Assembly (NCBI GenBank): GCA_002353225.1
Contig: DEJF01000068.1
Coordinates: forward strand, 1,125-16,855
Reading direction: 5' to 3'
Origin: Prevotella sp. UBA2755
GTDB lineage: Bacteria > Bacteroidota > Bacteroidia > Bacteroidales > Bacteroidaceae
Length of the DNA stretch: 15,731 nt
Every line of letters starts with the position of its first letter. Within the stretch, counting starts at the first letter, position 1. The notes beneath the pieces are model-generated. The model ran no database searches, was not told where the DNA came from, and worked only from the letters and a program-made list of their open reading frames with translations. The translations under genes were made by a program, and so were the position numbers. Positions 1-6,142 of the stretch are shown here, in pieces.

Positions 1-5
1 ACTTT

Positions 6-896
6 TTAATCCAATACCCCAAACACGTAATAACCAACGACAAACACGACAACAAATGCGAATATGAGGAATAACAGGTAAGAAACTGCGACCGCTAATA
101 TGGTTCGCCACCATGAGAAACCCGTCAGTTGCTTTAGTGAAATAATAGGTAATAAGATGAGAATCCTTCTATCAAGCCCAATTCCTAAAAATATAAGCAC
201 GATATTGTATATAGACATCATATTCCAAGTATATACTTGCGCTACCAGCAGTTCCGAGAATCGCAGGTCAGAGATATTAGGACTCTTCCGTACGAAGAAA
301 TATATGAAAACCGACATACCCAACAACGTTATCAGCACTAAGAGATTGCGGTATTTATCGCCAAACTCTTCTGCCTTTTTCCCCAACCAGCGTCCAGCAT
401 ACTGAAAACTTTTTTCATCCGGCTCGGCTTTATCTACCTCATCCTTTACCTTATCCGTTGCGACGGGGGCAACAGTCTCCTCAACAGACTGCTCTGTTGC
501 CGTTCCCCAAAAGTTCAGGTCTTTCAGATTGAATCCTGAACTCACCGCCAATTGGAGTGCCGTCAGCAAGAACAGCAATTTAAACGGTGGGAAGTATGCC
601 ATCTGCATGCCCGAGATATAGTCACATATCATATAACCCGGACGTAACAACAAGTCACGCAGCGTGCGGAACATACCACGGTTGCCCAATCCCCAGACAT
701 CGAGGAACAACAACATTGCATTCTTGAATGAATATCGTCCTATCCTATATGACTGCCCACAACGGGGACAGTAGTTCCCCATAAACTCCTCACCGCAAGT
801 GCGACAGCAATGAAGTTCTGGCGACTTCGCCGCCACCTGATAGGGTTGTCGCTGCCACTCGCAAAACGCTCTCCACTTTTCTTTTATATGAATCAT
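6..896 (-). CDS. DUF3667 family zinc-ribbon membrane protein
   Basis: Function unknown. The 296-residue protein opens with a cytoplasmic zinc ribbon, CRTC at 31-34 and CPRC at 43-46, followed by GQ. A conserved amphipathic block follows (RGMFRTLRDLLLRPG near 73-87, then YFPPFKLL near 101-108). A variable acidic linker spans about 130-165, and three to four hydrophobic segments lie near 104-120, 184-202, 225-252 and 265-293. This layout is typical of DUF3667 (PF12412), common in Bacteroidetes. The frame stays open upstream to 1064, but that part runs through promoter sequence. The ATG at 896 is chosen because it is the first start after a well-formed promoter and it keeps the whole zinc ribbon. 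It is divergent from the phosphatidyltransferase operon. Family call seen from motifs; role not known. Confidence 0.82.
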   Translation of the reverse strand: MIHIKEKWRAFCEWQRQPYQVAAKSPELHCCRTCGEEFMGNYCPRCGQSYRIGRYSFKNAMLLFLDVWGLGNRGMFRTLRDLLLRPGYMICDYISGMQMAYFPPFKLLFLLTALQLAVSSGFNLKDLNFWGTATEQSVEETVAPVATDKVKDEVDKAEPDEKSFQYAGRWLGKKAEEFGDKYRNLLVLITLLGMSVFIYFFVRKSPNISDLRFSELLVAQVYTWNMMSIYNIVLIFLGIGLDRRILILLPIISLKQLTGFSWWRTILAVAVSYLLFLIFAFVVVFVVGYYVFGVLD

Positions 897-905
897 ATAC
901 GACCG

Positions 906-936
906 CAAAGTTACGAAAAGTAGAGAGCAAAACAAA
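906..936 (-). promoter_or_regulatory. Bacteroidetes promoter for the DUF3667 gene
   Basis: On the minus strand TTTG (936-933) is followed after exactly 19 bp by TAACTTTG (913-906), matching the Bacteroidetes -33/-7 consensus. The start codon lies only 9 bases after the -7 box, so the predicted 5' leader is at most a few bases. Confidence 0.72.
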
Positions 937-947
937 GAAAAATAATC

Positions 948-985
948 TTTTTTCTTTGCTTTTCGCTCGGTTTTCACTACCTTTG
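948..985 (+). promoter_or_regulatory. Distal copy of a duplicated promoter
   Basis: Identical over 38 bp to 1035-1072. It contains TTTG (955-958), a 19-bp spacer and TACCTTTG (978-985), a full Bacteroidetes promoter. Transcription from here would give a leader of about 110-115 bases before the gene at 1104. The TTTG lies about 20 bp from the divergent minus-strand promoter. Confidence 0.65.
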
Positions 986-1034
986 AACGATTGTTCGAAG
1001 GCTGGATGCACCTCGGAAATGAAAGAAAAAACTT

Positions 1035-1072
1035 TTTTTTCTTTGCTTTTCGCTCGGTTTTCACTACCTTTG
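1035..1072 (+). promoter_or_regulatory. Proximal copy of the duplicated promoter of the phosphatidyltransferase operon
   Basis: Exact 38-bp copy of 948-985 at an offset of 87 bp. TTTG is at 1042-1045, the spacer is 19 bp, and TACCTTTG is at 1065-1072. The predicted start of transcription is near 1076, giving a leader of about 28 bases before the ATG at 1104. Confidence 0.75.
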
Positions 1073-1103
1073 CAGGCTGAAATTAGAATAATTAAATAGG
1101 AAC

Positions 1104-2096
1104 ATGAACGAAAAGATTCAAAAGACCCTTAAATCCGCTGAGACGGAGGACTGGCTCGACCTGCACGTGGTACGCCCGTTCTGCTATTGGTGGGCGGTGC
1201 TCTTTGCCAAACTCGACATACACCCTAATACCGTCACCATCCTCTCGATGATTATTGGAGCCGCCAGCACCTTCTTCTTTGCCTGCGGCTGTTTCTATTA
1301 TGAGGGTACCTACGGACTGATGATGAACATCATCGCTATCTTAATGCTCTGTCTTGCTGACATCTTCGACTGCACTGACGGACAGTTGGCTCGTATGACG
1401 GGTAAGAAGAGTCGTCTGGGACGTATCCTCGACGGTGCTGCTGGTTTTACTTGGTTTATCCCCATCTACCATGGACTGGTATACCGTTTCTATATCCATC
1501 ACGAATTGGAATTCTCGTGGCTGGGGATTGCCGATACGGAGCAGAATGTCATCATTGCCACCATCATCGTCTATATCCTCGGCATCATCTCTGGTATAGC
1601 AGGACTGGCTGGTCAGCAGCGACTTGCCGACTACTATATCCAGGCACACCTCTTCTTCCTGAAGGGGGAGAAGGGCTCTGAGTTGGATAACTCAAAAAAA
1701 CAACAGGAGATTTACGACCAGATGACGAGTGAGACACCTTGGGTGGAGCGTTACTTCCAGAAGACGTATATCGACTACACCAAGAAGCAGGAGAAGAAGA
1801 CTCCTGAGTTCCAGAGGATGCTGAACACGATGCGTGAGAAATATGGTAGTCTCGACAATATCCCTGCGGATATCCGTGAGGACTTCCATAAGAACTCATT
1901 GCCCTTGATTACGTGGAATGGTCTGCTGACTTTCAATTTCCGCTCGGCATGGCTATTCTTGTTCTGTCTGCTGGACATCCCTGTGATGAACTTCGTCTTC
2001 GAGATTGTCTGCATGGGTCTGCTCGCTTGGTATGTCAACCATCGGCATGAGACGTTCTGCAAGCAGATCAGGATGAAGATTGAAGAGTTGAAGTAA
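1104..2096 (+). CDS. CDP-alcohol phosphatidyltransferase family protein with altered motif
   Basis: Membrane enzyme predicted to transfer a phospho-alcohol from a CDP-alcohol to a second alcohol, usually in phospholipid synthesis. The family motif is D89-x2-D92-G93-x2-A96-R97-x8-G106-x3-D110, seen inside DIFDCTDGQLAR and LGRILDG. The fourth Asp of the motif, expected at 114, is Gly (GGT). At 330 residues it is longer than many family members because of a polar, charged segment of about 80 residues (186-265) between hydrophobic stretches. Hydrophobic segments lie near 30-60, 70-88, 112-130, 148-170 and 280-312. It is first of four genes on one strand with a flippase-like protein, a PLP enzyme and a cytidylyltransferase-like protein, which supports a CDP-alcohol substrate made next door. 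Family is secure; substrate and activity are not. Confidence 0.85.
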   Translation: MNEKIQKTLKSAETEDWLDLHVVRPFCYWWAVLFAKLDIHPNTVTILSMIIGAASTFFFACGCFYYEGTYGLMMNIIAILMLCLADIFDCTDGQLARMTGKKSRLGRILDGAAGFTWFIPIYHGLVYRFYIHHELEFSWLGIADTEQNVIIATIIVYILGIISGIAGLAGQQRLADYYIQAHLFFLKGEKGSELDNSKKQQEIYDQMTSETPWVERYFQKTYIDYTKKQEKKTPEFQRMLNTMREKYGSLDNIPADIREDFHKNSLPLITWNGLLTFNFRSAWLFLFCLLDIPVMNFVFEIVCMGLLAWYVNHRHETFCKQIRMKIEELK

Positions 2097-2107
2097 TCGT
2101 CGTAAGA

Positions 2108-2122
2108 CGCTTTTACAAAGCG
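2108..2122 (+). other. Small hairpin in the spacer between operon genes
   Basis: CGCTTT (2108-2113) and AAAGCG (2117-2122) form a 6-bp stem with a 3-base loop, 12 bases after the phosphatidyltransferase stop. There is no T tract, so termination is unlikely. It could affect mRNA processing or be chance. Confidence 0.35.
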
Positions 2123-2161
2123 AAGCGACTAAAAGAATTGAAAAATTGAAGGGTTGAAGTC

Positions 2162-3199
2162 ATGAAGTGGACGAAACAAAGGCTGAACAATTTGTTCTTT
2201 TTTCTCGGCATTGCTGCGATCGTGGTGATGCTGCTGACCTTTGATGTCAGTTTCGTCGAACTATGGGACCACCTCTGCCATGCCGGCTATTGGCTGATTC
2301 CTATTATCGGGGTCTGGATATTTGTCTATGCACTGAATGCTCTCGCATGGCAGAGTATCATCGAGGGAAATATCCAAGGGAAGATGCCTGTCAGTTTCTG
2401 GCGACTCTATAGACTGACCATCACTGGGTATGCCCTCAACTATGCCACACCTGTGGGTGGACTGGGTGGAGAACCTTATCGTATCATGGAACTGTCGAAG
2501 GACATCGACAAGGAGCATGCCACATCGAGTGTCATCCTCTATGCCATGATGCATTTCTTCGCTCATTTCTGGTTTTGGTTTATCAGCATCTTCATCTACT
2601 TAGGTTTGGTATTGATAGGTGACCTGCCTATCAATGTCACCATCGGCACTACCTTAGGTATCATCGTCATCTTCTGTCTGTTCTTCTTCTATCTCTTCTC
2701 AAAGGGATATCGTAACGGACTGGTGAAATATGTGCTGGGCGTGGTGGCGAATATCCCAGGACTGAAGAAATGGACCTTACGCTTCTGGGCTCGTCACTCA
2801 GAGGCTATTGAGAATATCGACAAGCAGATAGCCGCACTCTACGGACAAGACACCCGTGCGTTCTATCGTAGTCTGCTGCTGGAGTATTTCTCTCGTGTAG
2901 TACAGAGTTCGGAGGTGATGTTCATGCTCCTGCTCTTCGGCATCGACTGTGGAGGCGGATGGGACGGTCTGACGCTCACCTTCCTGCACAGCATTCTGAT
3001 TGTCGCCTTTACCACCCTCTTCGCCAACCTGATTGGTTTCCTGCCTATGCAACTGGGTGTACAGGAGGGCGGTTTCGTGCTCTCCATCGCCGCCTTAGGA
3101 CTATCTGCAGCCCTTGGCATCTTCGTGAGCATCATCTGTCGTGTGAGGGAGATTATCTGGATTGCCATTGGAATGCTGCTGATGAAATGGAAGAATTGA
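2162..3199 (+). CDS. Flippase-like integral membrane protein (LPG_synthase_TM family)
   Basis: 345 residues with about eight hydrophobic segments (roughly 11-27, 43-65, 83-97, 128-153, 160-180, 250-262, 272-296, 303-341). Motifs GGLGGEPYR (99-107) and FLPMQLGVQEGG (293-304) are hallmarks of the lysylphosphatidylglycerol synthase transmembrane / UPF0104 family (PF03706), which includes AglD-type proteins and the flippase half of MprF. There is no synthase domain, so it would act only as a membrane transporter or scaffold. It starts 65 bp after the phosphatidyltransferase and probably shares its transcript. The inferred role is moving the lipid product, or its precursor, across the inner membrane. 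Family call is solid; the cargo is inferred from neighbours only. Confidence 0.83.
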   Translation: MKWTKQRLNNLFFFLGIAAIVVMLLTFDVSFVELWDHLCHAGYWLIPIIGVWIFVYALNALAWQSIIEGNIQGKMPVSFWRLYRLTITGYALNYATPVGGLGGEPYRIMELSKDIDKEHATSSVILYAMMHFFAHFWFWFISIFIYLGLVLIGDLPINVTIGTTLGIIVIFCLFFFYLFSKGYRNGLVKYVLGVVANIPGLKKWTLRFWARHSEAIENIDKQIAALYGQDTRAFYRSLLLEYFSRVVQSSEVMFMLLLFGIDCGGGWDGLTLTFLHSILIVAFTTLFANLIGFLPMQLGVQEGGFVLSIAALGLSAALGIFVSIICRVREIIWIAIGMLLMKWKN

Positions 3200-3240
3200 A
3201 GGATGGAAGTAATAACGAAATATCGAAAAAAACTAAGAAT

Positions 3241-4275
3241 ATGAATTATCTCGACAGAAACGAATTTAACTTTGAGCCCAGCCAGAAAGTGGTTGACGCT
3301 ATTAAGAATTTCGACCCTAAAACATTGTGTTTCTATACTCGTATCTACGATCAGGGTAAGAAGAGTGTGATCTCTGTACGCCTCAGCGAAATCTATAACG
3401 TACCAGAGGAACAGGTGTTGCTGACTTATGGTGGCGAGGATATGCTGAAGAATGCCATCCACTATTTCCTGATGCTGGGTGACAACAAGAAGATTCTCAT
3501 CCCAGAGTTCTCTTGGTGGTACTATAACCGTGTGGCAAGTGAGTGTGGTGGTACGTTCGAGATGTATCCCTTGCATGAGTTAGAGGATACCTTCGCCTAT
3601 GACGTGGAGGAGGTGATTGAATACACCAATCGTGTGCATCCTCGTATGCTGCTGCTCGCCTCTCCTAACAATCCTACGGGTAATAGTCTGACCAGTGAGG
3701 AGATTGGTCATATCATGGAGAGCATTCCTACGGACACCATGGTATTGATCGACGAGGCTTATGCCAGTTTTATGAATATGGACACGGGCTATATCGCACC
3801 ACTGGTGGGCAAATACAACAACCTGATTATCTCACGCACCCTCTCTAAGTTCTACGGACTGCCTGGTCTGCGTTGTGGTTTCGGCTTTATCGGAAAAGGT
3901 CATGACCAGTTCCTGAGTTATTGCAACAAATACTTGGGTTACAACCGTTTCTCTGAGGCTGTGGCTCTTGCCGCCCTCGACAGTGACGAGCACTATCGTC
4001 ATGTGGCTGACGATATGGAATGGGGTCGTCAGTTGTATAAGAAAGAACTGGGTAACCTGCCTGGTTTCAAGGTATATAAGTCTGTTGCCAACTTCATCCT
4101 CATCAAGTATCCTGTGGAGATCAAGGACGCGCTGATGGAGGCTTTGAAGGTTCAGGACTACAAGATTAAGTTCATGGGCGACAAGGGACTGGAGTCCTGT
4201 CTGCGTATCACCTTAGGACGTAAGGAGCAGACACAGACTGTTGTTGACACCATCTTAAAGTGTGTAAAGAAATGA
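3241..4275 (+). CDS. HisC/CobD-like PLP-dependent aminotransferase or decarboxylase
   Basis: 344-residue fold-type I PLP enzyme of the class I/II aminotransferase family. Visible landmarks are SPNNPTG (141-147), DEAY with the cofactor Asp171, the PLP lysine K203 in SRTLSKFYGLPGLR (198-211), and the carboxylate-binding Arg322 in LRITLG. The length and motifs fit histidinol-phosphate aminotransferase and its relative CobD, which decarboxylates threonine phosphate to aminopropanol phosphate. The frame is open well upstream, but the ATG at 3241 gives the usual N-terminus for the family and sits 41 bp after the preceding gene. It overlaps the next gene by ATGA. Between a phosphatidyltransferase and a nucleotidyltransferase, production of a phospho-aminoalcohol or amino-phosphonate is more likely than histidine synthesis. 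That is inference; a true HisC cannot be excluded. Confidence 0.8.
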   Translation: MNYLDRNEFNFEPSQKVVDAIKNFDPKTLCFYTRIYDQGKKSVISVRLSEIYNVPEEQVLLTYGGEDMLKNAIHYFLMLGDNKKILIPEFSWWYYNRVASECGGTFEMYPLHELEDTFAYDVEEVIEYTNRVHPRMLLLASPNNPTGNSLTSEEIGHIMESIPTDTMVLIDEAYASFMNMDTGYIAPLVGKYNNLIISRTLSKFYGLPGLRCGFGFIGKGHDQFLSYCNKYLGYNRFSEAVALAALDSDEHYRHVADDMEWGRQLYKKELGNLPGFKVYKSVANFILIKYPVEIKDALMEALKVQDYKIKFMGDKGLESCLRITLGRKEQTQTVVDTILKCVKK

Positions 4276-5036
4276 TAGGTGTCATTCTTGCCGCTGGCAT
4301 GGCGAAACGCCTGCGTCCCCTGACAGACACGAAGCCTAAGTGTCTGCTGAAGGTGGGTGAGCGTACCTTATTGGAGCGAACCATTCGTGCCATGCAACAG
4401 GCTGGTATCAGCGAGTTCGTGGTGGTAACAGGCTATCGCGCAGACCAGATTGTGGACTTTATAGAGCAGAAGATAGTACCTATAGAAACTATAGGCACTA
4501 TAGGTACTATAAAATCCCCCACCTTCCACTTCCTCCACAATGCCGACTACGAGCACAACAACAACATCTACTCGTTATGGATGGCTGGGGAGTATGTCCG
4601 TGGCAAGGAGTTCCTGCTGATGGACAGCGATATCCTCTGCGACCCTGCCGCTGTGGCTCGTATCGCCCATGAGCCGGAGTCTGCCCTTGCCCTCAACCGC
4701 CATGAGTGTGGCGAGGAGGAAATCAAGGTCATCGTGGATGCTGACGGGCATATCACAGAGATCAGCAAGGTATGCAGCATCCAAGATGCCATAGGGGAGT
4801 CAGTAGGTATTGAGAAGATGACGGCAGCATACAGCACGGCACTCTACAAGGAACTCGACCAGATGATTCAGAAGGAAGGGCTCATCGATGTGTTCTATGA
4901 GCGTTGCTTCGAACGTCTCATTCCACAAGGACATACGTTCAAGGTGGTGGATACCACGAGTTATTTCTCATATGAGTTAGACACGCCAGAGGACTTTGAG
5001 CGAGCCAAAGAACTCATGCCCCAAGAACTCCTATAA
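4272..5036 (+). CDS. LicC-like nucleotidyltransferase (phosphocholine cytidylyltransferase family)
   Basis: 254 residues. The N-terminal nucleotide-binding signature LAAGMAKRLRPLT..KPK spans 6-23. NNNIYSLWMA (97-105) is characteristic of LicC-type and related COG1213 enzymes, and the metal-binding pair is D118/D120 in LLMDSD. The family joins a phospho-alcohol or sugar phosphate to CTP or another NTP. The start is the ATG at 4272, which overlaps the previous stop as ATGA; a GTG four codons earlier is less likely. Residues 70-81 form an in-frame Thr-Ile-Gly repeat made by 9-bp DNA units, in the loop after the second helix. It is the last gene of the operon and faces a strong terminator. It probably makes the CDP-alcohol used by the phosphatidyltransferase at 1104; a sugar nucleotide is the alternative. 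Confidence 0.82.
   Translation: MIGVILAAGMAKRLRPLTDTKPKCLLKVGERTLLERTIRAMQQAGISEFVVVTGYRADQIVDFIEQKIVPIETIGTIGTIKSPTFHFLHNADYEHNNNIYSLWMAGEYVRGKEFLLMDSDILCDPAAVARIAHEPESALALNRHECGEEEIKVIVDADGHITEISKVCSIQDAIGESVGIEKMTAAYSTALYKELDQMIQKEGLIDVFYERCFERLIPQGHTFKVVDTTSYFSYELDTPEDFERAKELMPQELL
4479..4514 (+). repeat. Four 9-bp units, in frame within the nucleotidyltransferase gene
   Basis: Units start at 4479, 4488, 4497 and 4506. The two central ones are ACTATAGGC and ACTATAGGT; the first begins CCTATAG and the last ACTATAA. Each encodes one tripeptide, giving P-I-E, T-I-G, T-I-G, T-I-K. The phase ([AC]CTA at the unit start) is the same as in the separate array inside era. Confidence 0.85.
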
Positions 5037-5040
5037 ACAT

Positions 5041-5076
5041 AAAAGGAATCAGCCAAGCGGTTGATTCCTTTTTCTT
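5041..5076. terminator. Bidirectional intrinsic terminator between convergent genes
   Basis: AAAAGGAATCAGCC (5041-5054) pairs with 5059-5072 across a 4-base loop, 14 bp in all with one G-T pair. T-rich sequence follows on the plus strand and A-rich sequence precedes it, so it can end both the nucleotidyltransferase operon and lptB. It lies 5 bp after the first stop codon and just before the lptB stop. Confidence 0.88.
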
Positions 5077-5077
5077 T

Positions 5078-5902
5078 TTACGATTGGGCAGCATCTTCTG
5101 CCTCTTCTTTTCGTCTCTTCTCCTCTGCCATCCGCTGGAAGTCTTTCTTCTGTAAGACGAAGTTAGAGCCGAGGTATTTCTCTTTCACAATCGGATTAAC
5201 GGCGAGTTCGTCAGGACTACCCTGGAACAGGATTCGTCCCTCAAACAACAGATAGGCACGGTCTGTGATATTCAGGGTCTCATGCACATTATGGTCGGTA
5301 ATCAGAATACCGATATTACGATACTTCAACTGCCACACGATCTGCTGGATATCCTCTACAGCAATCGGGTCGACACCAGCAAAGGGCTCGTCGAGCATGA
5401 TGAACTTCGGCTCAATAGCAAGACAACGGGCTATCTCCGTACGACGACGCTCACCACCAGACAACTGGTCACCTTTATTCTTACGTACCTTATTCAGACG
5501 GAACTCCTTGATCAGACTCTCCAATTTCTCCAACTGGTAGTCACGGGGCTTTCCCGTCATCTCCAGCACAGAGAGGATGTTATCCTCCACAGACATCTTA
5601 CGGAACACGGAGTTCTCCTGGGCAAGATAGCCGATACCAGCACGGGCACGACGATACACAGGGTAGTCGGTCACTTCCTCATCACCCAGATAGACGTGTC
5701 CGCCATTAGGAACCACCAGACCCGTCGTCATATAGAAAGAGGTCGTCTTACCAGCACCATTAGGTCCCAGCAGTCCTACAATCTCCCCTTGTCGTACGTT
5801 AAAACTCACGTCGTTCACCACTGTACGCTTGCCATATACCTTCACGAGTCCCTCCGTACGAAGCACCAGTTGCTCTTCCTGTTTATTTATCGTCTCGTCC
5901 AT
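5078..5902 (-). CDS. lptB: Lipopolysaccharide export ABC ATPase LptB
   Basis: Cytoplasmic ATPase that powers the LptBFGC complex pulling lipopolysaccharide from the inner membrane. It is 274 residues long, with Walker A GPNGAGKT (46-53), Q-loop Gln95 (YLAQENSVF), signature LSGGERRR (147-154), Walker B FIMLDEP (167-173) and H-loop His204 (ITDHNV). The sequence around FAGVDPIAVEDIQ and LAQENSVFRKMSVEDN is typical of LptB and not of amino-acid importers. It is about 30 residues longer than E. coli LptB, ending in a charged Lys/Glu/Ala tail (253-274). It stands alone; other lpt genes are not in the window. The ATG at 5902 is 8 bases after a TATCTTTG box, so the mRNA is nearly leaderless. Identification is confident. 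Confidence 0.93.
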   Translation of the reverse strand: MDETINKQEEQLVLRTEGLVKVYGKRTVVNDVSFNVRQGEIVGLLGPNGAGKTTSFYMTTGLVVPNGGHVYLGDEEVTDYPVYRRARAGIGYLAQENSVFRKMSVEDNILSVLEMTGKPRDYQLEKLESLIKEFRLNKVRKNKGDQLSGGERRRTEIARCLAIEPKFIMLDEPFAGVDPIAVEDIQQIVWQLKYRNIGILITDHNVHETLNITDRAYLLFEGRILFQGSPDELAVNPIVKEKYLGSNFVLQKKDFQRMAEEKRRKEEAEDAAQS

Positions 5903-5910
5903 ATTGAGTG

Positions 5911-5918
5911 CAAAGATA
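5911..5918 (-). promoter_or_regulatory. lptB -7 promoter box
   Basis: TATCTTTG on the minus strand (5918-5911), 8 bases before the lptB ATG. No TTTG occurs at the usual 19-20 bp; the nearest is 30 bp away in the palindromic element at 5944-5965. The -33 part is therefore uncertain. Confidence 0.6.
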
Positions 5919-5943
5919 GTGCAAAATTTCGATTTAGTGAAGA

Positions 5944-5965
5944 GAATGCAAATTTATTTGTATTC
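5944..5965. repeat. Palindromic CAAAT/ATTTG element upstream of lptB (copy 1)
   Basis: GAAT (5944-5947), CAAAT (5949-5953), a TT centre, ATTTG (5956-5960) and ATTC (5962-5965) form a near-perfect palindrome with one unpaired base on each side. Read on the minus strand, the core and flanks (CTCACG before, TTCAC after) match the elements at 8351-8386 and 8414-8450. Confidence 0.65.
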
Positions 5966-6077
5966 TTGAGCGTGAGAAATTTATCTAAACCGAGCAAAGA
6001 ACAAAATAAAATCAATAAAATTAAATAGTAATGAATTGTTTTGCAACGTACTTAAAGGCTATTCCAACGAAAATGTG

Positions 6078-6085
6078 TACCTTTG
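6078..6085 (+). promoter_or_regulatory. -7 promoter box for the SMR-Nim gene pair
   Basis: TACCTTTG matches the Bacteroidetes -7 consensus, 57 bases before the SMR start codon. No clear TTTG at 19-21 bp upstream was found, so it is a partial match. The predicted leader is about 50-55 bases. Confidence 0.55.
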
Positions 6086-6105
6086 CACCGACTTAGAAGG
6101 TTTTG

Positions 6106-6126
6106 AGCCCCTTAATAAGGGCGGCT
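6106..6126 (+). other. Leader hairpin ahead of the SMR gene
   Basis: AGCC (6106-6109) plus CCTT (6110-6113) pair with AAGG (6117-6120) and GGCT (6123-6126), with a 2-base bulge and a 3-base loop. It ends 16 bases before the ATG and could limit ribosome access. It does not resemble any guanidine riboswitch class that I know. Confidence 0.4.
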
Positions 6127-6142
6127 ATAAAGCAGGGATATT

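Noticed and set aside
897..1064. N-terminal extension of the DUF3667 reading frame, containing the peptide MKTERKAKKK twice
   Set aside because: The frame is open only because the duplicated promoter sequence has no stops and the 87-bp offset is a multiple of three. It covers three promoters and is not coding.
2863..3576. Long open frame on the minus strand (237 codons) opposite the flippase and PLP enzyme genes
   Set aside because: It is a shadow of well-identified plus-strand genes; the translation shows no domain and no promoter precedes it.
3241..4275. Naming the PLP enzyme hisC
   Set aside because: The motifs fit HisC, but no other histidine gene is present and the operon context points to lipid head-group chemistry, so no symbol is given.
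4479..4514. CRISPR or transposon end reading of the 9-bp repeats (also 12201-12254)
   Set aside because: Units are contiguous with no spacers, too short for CRISPR, and lie in intact genes without inverted ends or target duplications.
5282..6028. Long plus-strand open frame (248 codons) opposite lptB
   Set aside because: It is antisense to a clear LptB, its product is rich in His and Thr without any family pattern, and it runs through the lptB promoter.
6086..6142. Guanidine riboswitch ahead of the Gdx-like gene
   Set aside because: The leader is only about 50 bases. I see no paired ACGR loops of the class II type and no class I or III core; only one small hairpin is visible.
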